Source of the DNA: Pelosinus fermentans
Lineage (GTDB): Bacteria; Bacillota; Negativicutes; DSM-13327
Direction: 5' to 3'
Assembly (NCBI GenBank): GCA_002434245.1
Contig: DJJR01000031.1
Coordinates: 184,789-217,397 of the forward strand
Length of the DNA stretch: 32,609 nucleotides
A program made the translations under genes and the position numbers. Every line of letters begins with the position of its first letter. Position 1 is the stretch's first letter. The notes under the pieces are model-generated. The model was not told the DNA's origin, did no database searches, and worked only from the letters and a program-made list of their open reading frames with translations. Shown here in pieces: positions 1-8,784 of the stretch.

Positions 1-23
1 ACTACTTTCTACTTTTCTGTAGT
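1..23 (+). promoter_or_regulatory. possible upstream activator site for the LevR-type regulator
   Basis: Short inverted repeat ACTAC (1-5) and GTAGT (19-23), about 45 bases upstream of the sigma-54 promoter. LevR-family activators bind dyads upstream of -24/-12 promoters, so the position fits. The arms are only five bases and the window edge cuts off further upstream sequence, so this is weak. Confidence 0.25.
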
Positions 24-65
24 GAATGATGTAAAGCAGAGAGCGGATTCCGGAGTGAAGTGTAG

Positions 66-81
66 TGGCATGGATCTTGCA
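66..81 (+). promoter_or_regulatory. sigma-54 (-24/-12) promoter of the PTS/aldolase operon
   Basis: TGGCAT-N5-TTGCA matches the sigma-54 consensus TGGCAC-N5-TTGCA. The invariant GG (67-68) and GC (79-80) are separated by exactly 10 bases. Predicted transcription start is about 92-93, giving a 5' leader of roughly 68 bases before the first gene. The operon is followed at 5711 by a LevR-type activator carrying the GAFTGA sigma-54 contact motif, which independently supports this promoter type. Confidence 0.9.
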
Positions 82-159
82 TAATAATATAGCTGAATTC
101 TAATTATAGGGAAATACACTTCTCAAGAGGTTAGATATTTCTAAAAAGGAGTTGCTTGC

Positions 160-1119
160 ATGAAGAAAAAAGTCCTGATAGGATCAAGAGAGCGTTCCCG
201 CTCACTAGAGGCTATGAGAATTTTGAATGCACAAGGTTATGAACTAGTATTAAACCCTTATGATCGTGCATTAACAGAGGACGAGCTCTTAGAGATGATT
301 AAGGGAGTTGAGGGGATGATTGCAGGAAGTGAAAAAGTCACAGCAGCGGTAATTGCTGCAGGGGCTCCGACACTTAAGGTCATTGCTAAACAAGGCGTGG
401 GATATAACACGATCAATGTGGATGCTGCTAAAGAACATGGTGTAGCGGTTACGATTACACCCGGTGCCAACAGTAAGTCAGTGGCTGATTTGGCAATGGG
501 GCTGATCATGGCAGCAGCTCGACAAATTCCCCAGATGGATCTTTCCATACGAAATGGAGGCTGGTATCGTCATACTGGTGTTGAGCTGGGGGGGAAAGTT
601 CTGGGCATCATTGGAATGGGCAATATCGGTGGGGAAGTAGCCAAACGTGCTTATGGTTTTGGTATGAAAATTCTTGCCTATGATGTATACCCCAGACAAG
701 AATTTATTGACAATTATGGTGTAACCTATTTACCTCTGGATGAGGTATTTGCAAAGGCGGATTTTGTCTCCCTCCATGCACCTGCCATGGCACAAACTGT
801 TGGCATGGTTAATATAGAGCGGCTTTCCAAGATGAAAAAGACCTCCTATATTATTAATACTGCTAGAGGAGAACTCATTGTCGAAGATGATTTGTATAAA
901 GCACTAACTCAGGGATTCATTGCCGGCGCTGCTTTGGATGTATTTGCTCAGGAACCGCCCAAAGATTCTCCTTTGATGGAATTGAAAAACGTAGTCTTTA
1001 CCTCTCATGCTGGTGCGTATACCAATGAGGCAATTGTGGGTGCTGGTGTTATGGCAGCAGAGGAAGTAGTACGAGTTTTATCCGGCTCTGAGCCTAAATA
1101 TTCAGTTGTCAAATTATAA
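160..1119 (+). CDS. D-isomer-specific 2-hydroxyacid dehydrogenase (phosphoglycerate dehydrogenase-like)
   Basis: A 319-residue NAD(P)-dependent dehydrogenase of the D-2-hydroxyacid family, interconverting a 2-keto acid and a D-2-hydroxy acid. The Rossmann motif GIIGMGNIGGEV lies in the middle of the protein, and the catalytic triad is visible as Arg236 (NTARGE), Glu265 (AQEPP) and His283 (SHAGA). It lacks the C-terminal ACT/regulatory domain of long SerA proteins, so it is the short form. The start has an AAGGAG site upstream. It is the first gene after the sigma-54 promoter, 24 bases before an aldolase gene and in line with a mannose-family PTS. A catabolic role on a sugar-acid intermediate is therefore more likely than serine biosynthesis. 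The exact substrate is unknown. Confidence 0.88.
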   Translation: MKKKVLIGSRERSRSLEAMRILNAQGYELVLNPYDRALTEDELLEMIKGVEGMIAGSEKVTAAVIAAGAPTLKVIAKQGVGYNTINVDAAKEHGVAVTITPGANSKSVADLAMGLIMAAARQIPQMDLSIRNGGWYRHTGVELGGKVLGIIGMGNIGGEVAKRAYGFGMKILAYDVYPRQEFIDNYGVTYLPLDEVFAKADFVSLHAPAMAQTVGMVNIERLSKMKKTSYIINTARGELIVEDDLYKALTQGFIAGAALDVFAQEPPKDSPLMELKNVVFTSHAGAYTNEAIVGAGVMAAEEVVRVLSGSEPKYSVVKL

Positions 1120-1143
1120 TATAAAAATTAGGAGGAATTAACG

Positions 1144-1800
1144 ATGAGTAAAAAGTTTGAAAATTTACGTAAAATAATTGATGGTGGTATTGTAGTTATT
1201 ATTCGCAGTGATAACACTGAGGAAGCGCAAAAAATTGCTGAAGCCTGCATTAAAGGAGGGGTTGGGGCAGTAGAAGTTACGATGAGTGTGCCTGGCGCAT
1301 TAAAAATTATTGAATCTTTATCCCAAACCTATAAAAATGGTGAAGTCGTTATCGGTGCGGGAACTATTTTAGATGCAGAAACAGCAAGAGCAGCCATTTT
1401 AGCTGGAGCTGAGCTTTTAGTGAGTCCTCACTTAAATGTTGATATGGTGAAAGTAAGTAACCGCTATCAGGCTATATCTATCGTTGGAGCGATGACTCCT
1501 AAAGATGTCATAGAAACGCTGGAAGCTGGTGCTGATATGGTGAAGCTGTTCCCTGCTGATTTCTTAGGCGCTCAGTATGTAAAAACCATCAAAGCACCGA
1601 TTCCACAAGCATCCATTGTGCCTACCGGCGGAGCAACACCACAAAATGTACATGAGTGGATTCACGCAGGCTGCGATGCGATCGGTGTAGGCAGCTACGT
1701 GACGAAAGCTCATAAAAAAGATGGTGACTATAATAAAGTTACACTGGCTGCCAGAGAGTTTGTTGAGGCAATTCAAAAGGCGCGTCAACAAGGTAAGTAA
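1144..1800 (+). CDS. KDPG/KHG-type aldolase (class I), operon copy
   Basis: A 218-residue TIM-barrel aldolase of the 2-dehydro-3-deoxy-phosphogluconate / 4-hydroxy-2-oxoglutarate family. It cleaves a 2-keto-3-deoxy sugar-acid phosphate to pyruvate plus an aldehyde. The Schiff-base lysine is Lys134 in the VKLFPA motif, and the general acid/base Glu44 lies in AVEVTM. The phosphate-binding region PTGGATPQN and GVGSYV near the C-terminus is present. Length is normal. AGGAGG precedes the ATG. Its place in a PTS operon resembles the logic of the D-glucosaminate (dga) system, where a LevR-type regulator controls a mannose-type PTS and a KDPG-like aldolase, but no ammonia-lyase is present here. A second, divergent aldolase lies at 25861. 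Confidence 0.9.
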   Translation: MSKKFENLRKIIDGGIVVIIRSDNTEEAQKIAEACIKGGVGAVEVTMSVPGALKIIESLSQTYKNGEVVIGAGTILDAETARAAILAGAELLVSPHLNVDMVKVSNRYQAISIVGAMTPKDVIETLEAGADMVKLFPADFLGAQYVKTIKAPIPQASIVPTGGATPQNVHEWIHAGCDAIGVGSYVTKAHKKDGDYNKVTLAAREFVEAIQKARQQGK

Positions 1801-1829
1801 ACAAATAGTACGATAAGGAGGCGATTATA

Positions 1830-2267
1830 GTGGCAGATTCCAATAATGAATTGGAAGAGCGTATCCCAGGTATCGTTATTGTGACTCATGGAAAATTTGG
1901 CGAAGAATTAGTAAAAAGTGCTGAAATGATCATGGGACCAATGGAAAGTGTAAGAGCGTTATCTCTGATGCCAGGCATGGAACCAGCTGATTTTATGGCT
2001 GAGATTAATCGGGTATTAGAGTCCATGGCTGATGGATCTTTGCTGATCAGCGATTTATTTGGAGGTACTCCGGCTAATGTTTCAGCAGCGATTTCAACCA
2101 CTAGAAAAGTGAGTGCAGTTGCTGGTTTGAGTCTTGGTATGGTTATTGAAGCCGTAACTGCCCGGATGGGACTGCGAGGGGAAGCATTAGCAAAGGCCGT
2201 TATTCAGGCAGGACGCGAGGGATGCCAAAACATCCTGGTTGAAGTGCAGGAATTAGATAGTTTGTGA
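1830..2267 (+). CDS. PTS system mannose/fructose/sorbose family, EIIA
   Basis: A 145-residue cytoplasmic EIIA of the mannose-class phosphotransferase system. It accepts phosphate from HPr on His20, seen in IVTHGKFGEEL, and passes it to the separate IIB encoded next. The conserved SDLFGGTPAN motif (around residue 75) is present. The start is GTG with AAGGAGG nine bases upstream. IIA, IIB, IIC and IID are all separate polypeptides in this operon, unlike E. coli ManX, where IIA and IIB are fused. Confidence 0.93.
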   Translation: MADSNNELEERIPGIVIVTHGKFGEELVKSAEMIMGPMESVRALSLMPGMEPADFMAEINRVLESMADGSLLISDLFGGTPANVSAAISTTRKVSAVAGLSLGMVIEAVTARMGLRGEALAKAVIQAGREGCQNILVEVQELDSL

Positions 2268-2325
2268 GAGCAATCATTGGAGCTTTCCAGTTAAAAAATA
2301 AAAACCGTTAGGAAGGATGAAATAT

Positions 2326-2817
2326 ATGGCTAAGCTTTCTTTAATCAGAATCGATTTTCGCCTGATCCATGGACAAGTAGTGGCGAAGTGGCTAAAAACA
2401 ATTCAGGCCACTAAGATCATTGTTGTCAATAATACGTTGGCGAAGGACCCAGTAATGAGTAATATTTATAAAATGGCTACACCGGCTGATGTGAAATGCA
2501 GTGTAGTGGGGATTGACACCTTTATAGCAGCATGGAACAAAAATCAGCTGGGCGAAGGGAATGCATTGGTTTTATTTAAGGATGTTCATACCACAATTGA
2601 AGTTTGGAAAAAGGGCTTTCCTATTGAACAACTGCAAATCGGTGGACTGGGTGCAGGACCGGGGAGAAAAGCAGTTTATCTCAATATGACATTAAATCCA
2701 GAGGACGCTGCTATGCTAACCCAGATGAGCAGTGGAGGCGTAAATGTATTTTTCCAGGCGACTCCTGAAGACAAGCCGATGGAATACGAAAAAGTCATGG
2801 AAAGTGTAAGTTTTTAA
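2326..2817 (+). CDS. PTS system mannose/fructose/sorbose family, EIIB
   Basis: A 163-residue EIIB of the mannose-class PTS, carrying the phosphohistidine His15 in RIDFRLIHGQV. It transfers phosphate from EIIA to the sugar entering through IIC/IID. The start chosen is the ATG at 2326, nine bases after GGAAGG (2311-2316). The in-frame ATG at 2317 directly abuts that ribosome site and is unlikely to be used. The conserved GGLGAGPGRK segment and C-terminal PEDKP region match the family. Confidence 0.93.
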   Translation: MAKLSLIRIDFRLIHGQVVAKWLKTIQATKIIVVNNTLAKDPVMSNIYKMATPADVKCSVVGIDTFIAAWNKNQLGEGNALVLFKDVHTTIEVWKKGFPIEQLQIGGLGAGPGRKAVYLNMTLNPEDAAMLTQMSSGGVNVFFQATPEDKPMEYEKVMESVSF

Positions 2818-2841
2818 AGTAATAAATAAGGAGGAAAAATT

Positions 2842-3603
2842 ATGATTCAAGCTGTTTTAGTAGGATTGCTGGCTTGGGCGCAATCTTCATCAAACCCTTT
2901 GGGGTGGTGGTTAATTAGAGAACCGCTGATGGCAGGATTCTGGGTGGGACTGATCTACGGAAAACCAGTTGAAGGACTGATTATCGGAGCGGCAATTAAT
3001 GTAGCCTTTTTAGGTTGGAACAGTACTGGGGGGGCCAACCCCTCGGATCTTTATTCAGCAGGATTACTGGGTACGGCAGTGGCCATACAAAGTAACATGA
3101 GTACGGAGCAGGCCGTTGTAGTGGCAGTCTCCATTGGAGTTATTGGCAATTATGCTTGGATTTTATTTATGTCCATCAATTCAATGCTGCCGTCTATGCA
3201 GGATAAGTATGCAGAAAAAGGCGATGTTCGAGGTATTATGCTGATACAGGCGATACCTTCTCAGGTTGTCGTAATACTGGTAAGAGGAATTCCAGCCTTT
3301 TTGGCGGCTTTTTATGGACCAACCGTTATTGACGGATTATTGGCTGCAGTACCGGCCTGGGGGATAGCTGGGTTTAACACCGTAGGTAAAGTATTGCCGG
3401 CTGTGGGGGTTGCCATGTTGTTAAAATATATGGCCCGTAAAGATTTACTGGTGTTCTTCGGCCTTGGTTTTGCAGTAAGTGCTTATATGGGTATGAATAA
3501 TTTATTATTTGGGGCATTTATTGGTGCTGCTATGGGGTATATTTACATTTCATTGCAACCAAAAGAAGCAGTCGTTAATGCGAGAGAGGAGGATGAAATA
3601 TAA
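2842..3603 (+). CDS. PTS system mannose/fructose/sorbose family, EIIC
   Basis: A 253-residue integral membrane protein, the substrate-selecting IIC channel component. It is rich in hydrophobic helices and has the family hallmarks PLMAGFWVGLIYGKP near the N-terminus and GAAINVAFLGW. AGGAGG lies before the ATG. Its TAA stop overlaps the ATG of the IID gene by one base, indicating translational coupling. The family transports hexoses, amino sugars, sugar acids and glycated amino acids, so the sequence alone does not fix the substrate. Confidence 0.92.
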   Translation: MIQAVLVGLLAWAQSSSNPLGWWLIREPLMAGFWVGLIYGKPVEGLIIGAAINVAFLGWNSTGGANPSDLYSAGLLGTAVAIQSNMSTEQAVVVAVSIGVIGNYAWILFMSINSMLPSMQDKYAEKGDVRGIMLIQAIPSQVVVILVRGIPAFLAAFYGPTVIDGLLAAVPAWGIAGFNTVGKVLPAVGVAMLLKYMARKDLLVFFGLGFAVSAYMGMNNLLFGAFIGAAMGYIYISLQPKEAVVNAREEDEI

Positions 3604-4442
3604 TGGCAGAGAAAGTAGAGACAGTAGAGACAGGAGTCAGCTTAACCCCAAAAGATATTGAAATGGCTACATTGCGCTGGTGGTTAATGAGTCATTTATC
3701 CTATAACTATCAAAGAATGCAGGCTGGAGGCTTTGCATCTATGATCGGTCCAATCATGAAAAAATTATATCCTGATAAACCAGAGGAAGTCATTGCCGGC
3801 TTAAAAAGGCATATGATGTTTTTCAATACGGAACCTCGCTGGGGAGCCGTTATTCATGGCATAACCATCGCACTGGAAGAGCAAAAAGCCAAAGGGGAGG
3901 ACATCTCAGAAGAAACGATTATTGATTTAAAAAGTTCTTTGATGGGACCTCTGGCGGGAATTGGCGATACGATATCCGGGGCACTCTATAAGCCCGTATT
4001 ATTAGGTATCTGCCTTGGCTGGGCATCTACTGGCAGTTTTTTGGGACCATTGGTTTTTGCAATCGGTATGCTGGGGTATGATTACACGATTACTCGCTTA
4101 AGCATCCGTAAGGGTTACCAACTGGGGACAACTGCAGTAACAACCATACTGGAAGGCGGATTATTTAAAAAATTAACAACTTTCTTTTCCATCATGGGTC
4201 TATTTGTATTGGGAATCATGGTTTGCAAGTTTATAACCGTTGATGTTGCTTTACAGACGGTGGTAGCGGGTAAGAAAATAGTCTTTAAAGAATTATTTGA
4301 TCAGATTGTTCCTAAAGCATTGCCTTTAGCCTTAACTATTGTCAGCTGGCGAGCGATTATGAAAGGGTATCGTGTTATTAACGTACTCTTATGCCTGTTT
4401 GCCTTTGCATTAATTGGCGGGGCGCTAGGCATTATTAAATAG
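3603..4442 (+). CDS. PTS system mannose/fructose/sorbose family, EIID
   Basis: A 279-residue IID membrane component that partners IIC in the translocator. Typical motifs are visible: LSYNYQRMQAGGFA near the N-terminus, FFNTEPRWGAVIHGI, and LMGPLAGIGDTISGALYKP, the highly conserved IID loop. The long N-terminal cytoplasmic portion is followed by a few C-terminal hydrophobic helices. The gene starts inside the stop codon of the IIC gene. Confidence 0.92.
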   Translation: MAEKVETVETGVSLTPKDIEMATLRWWLMSHLSYNYQRMQAGGFASMIGPIMKKLYPDKPEEVIAGLKRHMMFFNTEPRWGAVIHGITIALEEQKAKGEDISEETIIDLKSSLMGPLAGIGDTISGALYKPVLLGICLGWASTGSFLGPLVFAIGMLGYDYTITRLSIRKGYQLGTTAVTTILEGGLFKKLTTFFSIMGLFVLGIMVCKFITVDVALQTVVAGKKIVFKELFDQIVPKALPLALTIVSWRAIMKGYRVINVLLCLFAFALIGGALGIIK

Positions 4443-4496
4443 ATAATCATCATGTAAATTCCTGATCAGAAAAATAGCTGAGGGGAGGTTGTTTTT

Positions 4497-5549
4497 GTGA
4501 GCGGTCAAACTGTAGTTTCTGTTGCTATATTACGTCAGTTTGTTGTAAAAGTACTTCTAAAGGCTGGCGTGCCTATAGCAGATGGTGAAATTGTTGCAGA
4601 CAATCTTATAAAGGCTGATCTGTGGGGCGTTGGAACCCATGGTATCAGCCGCTTCCCTCGATATCTTATGAGACTTAGGGACGGATCGATAAATGCTCAG
4701 CCTGCTATTACCATTAACAAGCCTTTGCCTGCACTACTTGCCGTGGATGGCGATAATGGGCTCGGTTCGGTGGTTACGGTCAAGGCAATGGAAGCAGCAA
4801 TAAAAGCAGCAGACAGCTTTGGCTTGTGTGCTGTAGGCATCAAAAGCAGCAATCATTTTGGAACGGCAGGATTTTATTGTGATTTGGCAGCTAAGCGGAA
4901 TTACCTTTCCATTGTTTTCACAAATGCGTTATCGGCAATTCCCCCTTGGGGCGGCAAGGAAGCTTATTTGGGTACAAATCCGATTGCGATAGGGTTTCCC
5001 CGTTTAGGCAAAAATCCAGTTATCATTGATTTAGCTACTAGTATTGTTGCAAGAGGCAAAATTATTACAGCTGCAAAACAGGGGCTATCGATTCCAGAAG
5101 GATGGGCACTGGATAAAGAAGGGCGTCCGACCACGAATGCCGAAGAGGCATTGCTGGGGATGATTTTGCCAATGGCTGGACCTAAAGGCTACGCGCTAGC
5201 ACTTGCTGTTGATCATTTAAGCGGCGTACTAACAGGAGCCGCTTTCGGTCAGGATGTAGCTTCTTATAAGGGTACACATAATCAGGCTGACGTTGGACAT
5301 CTTATTATTGTGATAAAAATAGATGGGTTTACCAGCATGGCCGACTATTATGAACGTACTGAAAAATTTTGTGAGGAAATCAAGACTGTCGAAAAAGCTG
5401 CTGGTGTTGGTGAAATATATTTGCCGGGAGAACGAGAGCAGAATTTAGAAAAAAGTTTATTAGTAAAAGGAATTGAAATTCCTAACAAATTACTTGCGGA
5501 ATTAAAGGACATTGCTCATGAGTATGGAGTGCCTTTGGTTGGAGCATAG
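4497..5549 (+). CDS. Ldh2/malate-type NAD(P)-dependent oxidoreductase
   Basis: A 350-residue protein of the type 2 malate/L-lactate dehydrogenase family. The family includes sulfolactate dehydrogenase, ureidoglycolate dehydrogenase and 2,3-diketo-L-gulonate reductase (YiaK). The signature VGTHGISRFPRY (His48) near the N-terminus, the SSNHFGTAGFY motif and the GTNPIAIGFPR nucleotide-binding loop are all present. GTG start with AGGGGAGG upstream. It sits 54 bases after the IID gene and most likely belongs to the same transcript, giving a second redox enzyme in the pathway. Reaction direction and substrate are not determinable. A 2-keto or 2,3-diketo sugar acid is a reasonable guess. Confidence 0.87.
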   Translation: MSGQTVVSVAILRQFVVKVLLKAGVPIADGEIVADNLIKADLWGVGTHGISRFPRYLMRLRDGSINAQPAITINKPLPALLAVDGDNGLGSVVTVKAMEAAIKAADSFGLCAVGIKSSNHFGTAGFYCDLAAKRNYLSIVFTNALSAIPPWGGKEAYLGTNPIAIGFPRLGKNPVIIDLATSIVARGKIITAAKQGLSIPEGWALDKEGRPTTNAEEALLGMILPMAGPKGYALALAVDHLSGVLTGAAFGQDVASYKGTHNQADVGHLIIVIKIDGFTSMADYYERTEKFCEEIKTVEKAAGVGEIYLPGEREQNLEKSLLVKGIEIPNKLLAELKDIAHEYGVPLVGA

Positions 5550-5561
5550 GCTGCACGTATG

Positions 5562-5607
5562 AATGGTTGCCAATAGTTGATGTTAGCATTGATTGTTGGC
5601 AACCATT
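5562..5607 (+). terminator. long hairpin after the PTS/dehydrogenase operon
   Basis: Perfect 12-base inverted repeat AATGGTTGCCAA (5562-5573) and TTGGCAACCATT (5596-5607), with partial further pairing in the loop. It begins 12 bases after the dehydrogenase stop. No long T-run follows, so it could be a terminator, an mRNA-stabilising hairpin, or a site affecting the regulator gene downstream. Confidence 0.5.
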
Positions 5608-5710
5608 ATTATAGTATTAGAACAGGAATTGCAAAGGCAGATCGATTATCTGGGACGAAGGAAAAAGAGCAGTATCGTAATTTGCGTCTTTTAGGTAAGG
5701 AGTGAAAGTA

Positions 5711-8521
5711 ATGGCTGCTAGAATGGATAGGGTACTGGAATATGTGGAACGTATCACAAAAGAAGGTAGCGAAAAGGACAAAACAGCAGGTGTAAGTGCT
5801 GCTGCCGTTGCCGCGGAGTTAGAAATTCAACGCAGCGATGCCTCGGCAGATCTTAATAAATTATGTAAATTAGGCTATGTTGAAAAAAATGGCACACGAC
5901 CTGTCATGTACGTTTCCATTAGGAATAGGAAAAATCAGGCTAAAGAATCGCAAGCCTCAGGTATGAAAAATTCAGAAAATAAGGATAACAATACAAACCA
6001 TGAGATTCCTTTTTCAAATATTATTGGGAGCAAAGGCAGCATCAAAGCTCAAATTGAGCTGGCGAAAGCTGCTGTAGTATATCCGCCTAATGGTCTGCAT
6101 ACTTTAATTTGCGGTGAAAGTGGTGTTGGCAAAAGCTTAATGGCGGAAGCGATGTGGCGGTATGCAGCTCAAATATGGGCGCAAAGAGGGCAAGAGAATG
6201 CAAAGGTTCCTTTTGTTACGTTTAGTTGTGCTGATTATGCCGATAATTCACAACTCTTGCTTTCCCAACTCTTTGGGTATGTCAAAGGTGCTTTTACAGG
6301 TGCTAATGAGGAGCACGAAGGACTGGTGGATCGGGCAAGCGGCGGTATCCTATTTTTGGATGAGATACATAGGCTTCCTCCAGCGGGACAGGAACTGCTC
6401 TTTACGTTAGTGGATAAGGGAATCTATCGGAGGCTTGGTGAGAGCCGTGAAGAACGAAAAGCACAAGTAATGCTGATCTGCGCAACTTCAGAGGATATTT
6501 CCAGTTCCTTGCTGATGACATTTCGGCGTCGTATACCAGTACAAATTACCTTGCCCAGAATTAGCGAAAGACCGGTAAAAGAAAGAATTGCTTTAATTGT
6601 TCTTTTTGTAAAACAAGAAGCCATACGTTTGGATTTGCCGATCTGGATTTCAGGAGAAGCTTTACGTACCTTTACGTATTATAATTGTCCAGCCAATATT
6701 GGTGAATTGCGCAATGATTTGCAATTATGCTGCGCAAGAAGCTATTTATCCTATTTGGCGTCAGCAGTGGATAAGCTAACCATTGATACGAATGTGATAC
6801 CACAACGGATATTTTCAATGGTCAGACATCAAGAGGTGATTGATGCTTCCATTAATAAACTCTTTAAAGATGGTCTGGCTGTCGAACCTGGAGGGCAGCC
6901 TTTAACGCAAAATTTATCCAATAATTATGATTTGCCCATTGACCTTTACAGTTTTATTGATAAGAAAATTGCCAGTCACCGGCAGATGCGAATGTCGGAT
7001 GAAGACGTTGAACATCAGGTTGGAAAAGATTTAGAAAAATATTTTGAATCAGTTGTCCAGGCATTTTTCAAGCCTGAACATTCCGATATGCCAATCAGTA
7101 TTATTCAGCAAAATTTCTGGGAAGCTGCAAATTTGCTTTTAAATGATGCAGCGGGTAAGATGAATCGGAAATATGGACGAAAGACATTAGTCGCTTTAGC
7201 ACTGCACTTGCAGCAATTCAAAGAACGGGTTGCATCAGGGCGCGTCGTTTATAATCCCAATCTTAAAGCCATCAAAGCAGAGCATGGGCAGGCATACAGC
7301 ATAGTACAGGATAATACTGCAGTTTTAACAAGAAAGCTCGGCATCACGATGTCTCCTGATGAGATTGGTTTTATCGCCATGTTTTTAATTCATGGCTCTG
7401 ATGATATCGCCACATCCAGAATCGGTTTGATTATTGTGGCGCATGGTCGGGGAACTGCGCAAAATATGGCGGAAGTAGCTAATAATTTATTAGGTACAGA
7501 TCATGTGAAATCCTATGATATACCCTTAAATAAAAGTAATGCAAAAACCGTGGAAGAATTACAAGAGGTTGTATTAAAGGCCAATGAAGGCCGCGGAGTT
7601 ATTATTCTGGTAGACATGGGTTTCTTAGTTACAATGGAGAATATGCTTGCCAAGGCGACTCGTGTTCCTCTTAAAATTATTCCCAATGTTACTACTGCAT
7701 TGGTCTTGGAAGCGGGAAGGCGAGTATTAACAACCGATGATAATCTAGAACAGGCAGTAACTAATATTTACGCCTCATATGATGAATATACGTTGACCTT
7801 AAGGCAGAAAAGACAGTCTAAGGTTGATGGTAAAGACGGTAAAGGAATTATTTTAGTGACTTGCTCCAGCGGGGAAGGGGTAGCTAAAAAAATTAAAGAA
7901 ATATTGCTTGACAATATTCCGGAAACTCATAATATGAATTTCATTACGGCGGGGGCCATGAGTGACATACAAGGGATGGCTGCAGAGGTTGGAGAGAATA
8001 TGCGGATTGCTATTGGCAGTATTGATCCAAAGTTAGAGGGGATACCTTTTGTTCATGTCAGCGAATTATTTTCACAAGATGGCATTAATCGTATTTGTGC
8101 CTTGTTAAAGTTGGACTTAATAGAAGAAAATCAGATAAGTCTGGATGAATATGCAAAGGGTGAGGCATATGCATTAGTCGCCGGGCAACTTAATAAATTT
8201 GTAAAGACATTATCGGTAAATCAAGTTAAAGCTTGTTGTGAAGAGTTAGTTGAAAAAATTGAACATTATTTTTTTTATGGAAAAATATCACAGGATGCTA
8301 TCGTTCGCATTTATTTGCATGCTGCCTGCATGTTTGACCGTATTCATGCTGGTGAAGCATTGCAGCCTCCGGATTGGAGTGAACAGATTAAAAGCGAGAG
8401 ACAGACTGATTTTAATCAATTAAAAAATATCGTAGATTACGCTGCGATTACTCTGAGAGTAGAGGTTCCTGATTCTGAAACCTGCTATTTTCTAAGTACA
8501 CTTCCTGTTATAAATACATGA
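5711..8521 (+). CDS. LevR-type sigma-54-dependent activator with PRD, EIIA-like and EIIB-like domains
   Basis: A 936-residue transcriptional activator, presumed to control the promoter at 66-81. Domains in order: an N-terminal winged-helix-like region (about 1-75); an AAA+ sigma-54 activator domain (about 100-340) with Walker A GESGVGKS (~135), GAFTGA (~193) and Walker B ILFLDE (~212); a first PRD (about 410-530); an EIIA-Man-like domain whose phosphorylatable His578 is in VAHGRG; an EIIB-like segment with Cys718 in TCSSGEG; and a C-terminal PRD2 (about 815-925). This matches LevR/DgaR architecture, where PTS phosphorylation of PRDs by HPr and EIIB tunes activity. The ATG at 5711 lies 8 bases after AAGGAG (5697-5702). 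The in-frame GTG at 5702 overlaps that site and was rejected. Confidence 0.93.
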   Translation: MAARMDRVLEYVERITKEGSEKDKTAGVSAAAVAAELEIQRSDASADLNKLCKLGYVEKNGTRPVMYVSIRNRKNQAKESQASGMKNSENKDNNTNHEIPFSNIIGSKGSIKAQIELAKAAVVYPPNGLHTLICGESGVGKSLMAEAMWRYAAQIWAQRGQENAKVPFVTFSCADYADNSQLLLSQLFGYVKGAFTGANEEHEGLVDRASGGILFLDEIHRLPPAGQELLFTLVDKGIYRRLGESREERKAQVMLICATSEDISSSLLMTFRRRIPVQITLPRISERPVKERIALIVLFVKQEAIRLDLPIWISGEALRTFTYYNCPANIGELRNDLQLCCARSYLSYLASAVDKLTIDTNVIPQRIFSMVRHQEVIDASINKLFKDGLAVEPGGQPLTQNLSNNYDLPIDLYSFIDKKIASHRQMRMSDEDVEHQVGKDLEKYFESVVQAFFKPEHSDMPISIIQQNFWEAANLLLNDAAGKMNRKYGRKTLVALALHLQQFKERVASGRVVYNPNLKAIKAEHGQAYSIVQDNTAVLTRKLGITMSPDEIGFIAMFLIHGSDDIATSRIGLIIVAHGRGTAQNMAEVANNLLGTDHVKSYDIPLNKSNAKTVEELQEVVLKANEGRGVIILVDMGFLVTMENMLAKATRVPLKIIPNVTTALVLEAGRRVLTTDDNLEQAVTNIYASYDEYTLTLRQKRQSKVDGKDGKGIILVTCSSGEGVAKKIKEILLDNIPETHNMNFITAGAMSDIQGMAAEVGENMRIAIGSIDPKLEGIPFVHVSELFSQDGINRICALLKLDLIEENQISLDEYAKGEAYALVAGQLNKFVKTLSVNQVKACCEELVEKIEHYFFYGKISQDAIVRIYLHAACMFDRIHAGEALQPPDWSEQIKSERQTDFNQLKNIVDYAAITLRVEVPDSETCYFLSTLPVINT

Positions 8522-8576
8522 TATTATATGCGGCAGGAAGACGTAAAGCCTGAAACCTGTTTGAAGGAGAAATGAT

Positions 8577-8702
8577 ATGAATGTTGAATGCTGCGTATGT
8601 GATTTGGATGGCACACTTCTCCATTCATCGATGACGCTTAGCGATGCAAACATCAGTGCCATACGCATATTATAGGAACGTGGTTATTGTGGTATACGAT
8701 GA
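8577..8702 (+). pseudogene. remnant of a HAD-superfamily (Cof-type) phosphatase gene
   Basis: A good GAAGGAGA ribosome site precedes an ATG at 8577 that opens a frame reading VCDLDGTLLHSSMTLSDAN, the unmistakable N-terminus of Cof/HAD-IIB hydrolases (DxDGT nucleophile motif). The frame stops at TAG (8673-8675) after 32 codons. Continuing past that TAG gives ERGY, exactly what follows AIRxL in intact homologues, so a CAG-to-TAG change is plausible. Homology then fades before another stop at 8700. The rest of the gene (usually about 260-280 codons) is absent and a terminator begins at once. Confidence 0.8.
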
Positions 8703-8739
8703 AAGACACTATTTGCTGATTGTGCAAATAGTGTCTTTT
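8702..8739 (+). terminator. strong rho-independent-type hairpin
   Basis: Perfect 15-base arms AAAGACACTATTTGC (8702-8716) and GCAAATAGTGTCTTT (8724-8738) with a 7-base loop and a T-rich 3' side. It separates the regulator and HAD remnant from the RyR-domain gene. Confidence 0.8.
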
Positions 8740-8755
8740 ATGTAAGCGAAATAAG

Positions 8756-8784
8756 TGGATACTCTATAATAATTAACATATAAT
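8756..8784 (+). promoter_or_regulatory. possible sigma-A promoter of the RyR-domain gene
   Basis: TATAAT at 8779-8784 has TGGATA 17 bases upstream (8756-8761). A second TATAAT lies at 8765-8770. The -35 match is modest. The remaining 8785-8868 leader shows no clear structure. Confidence 0.4.
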
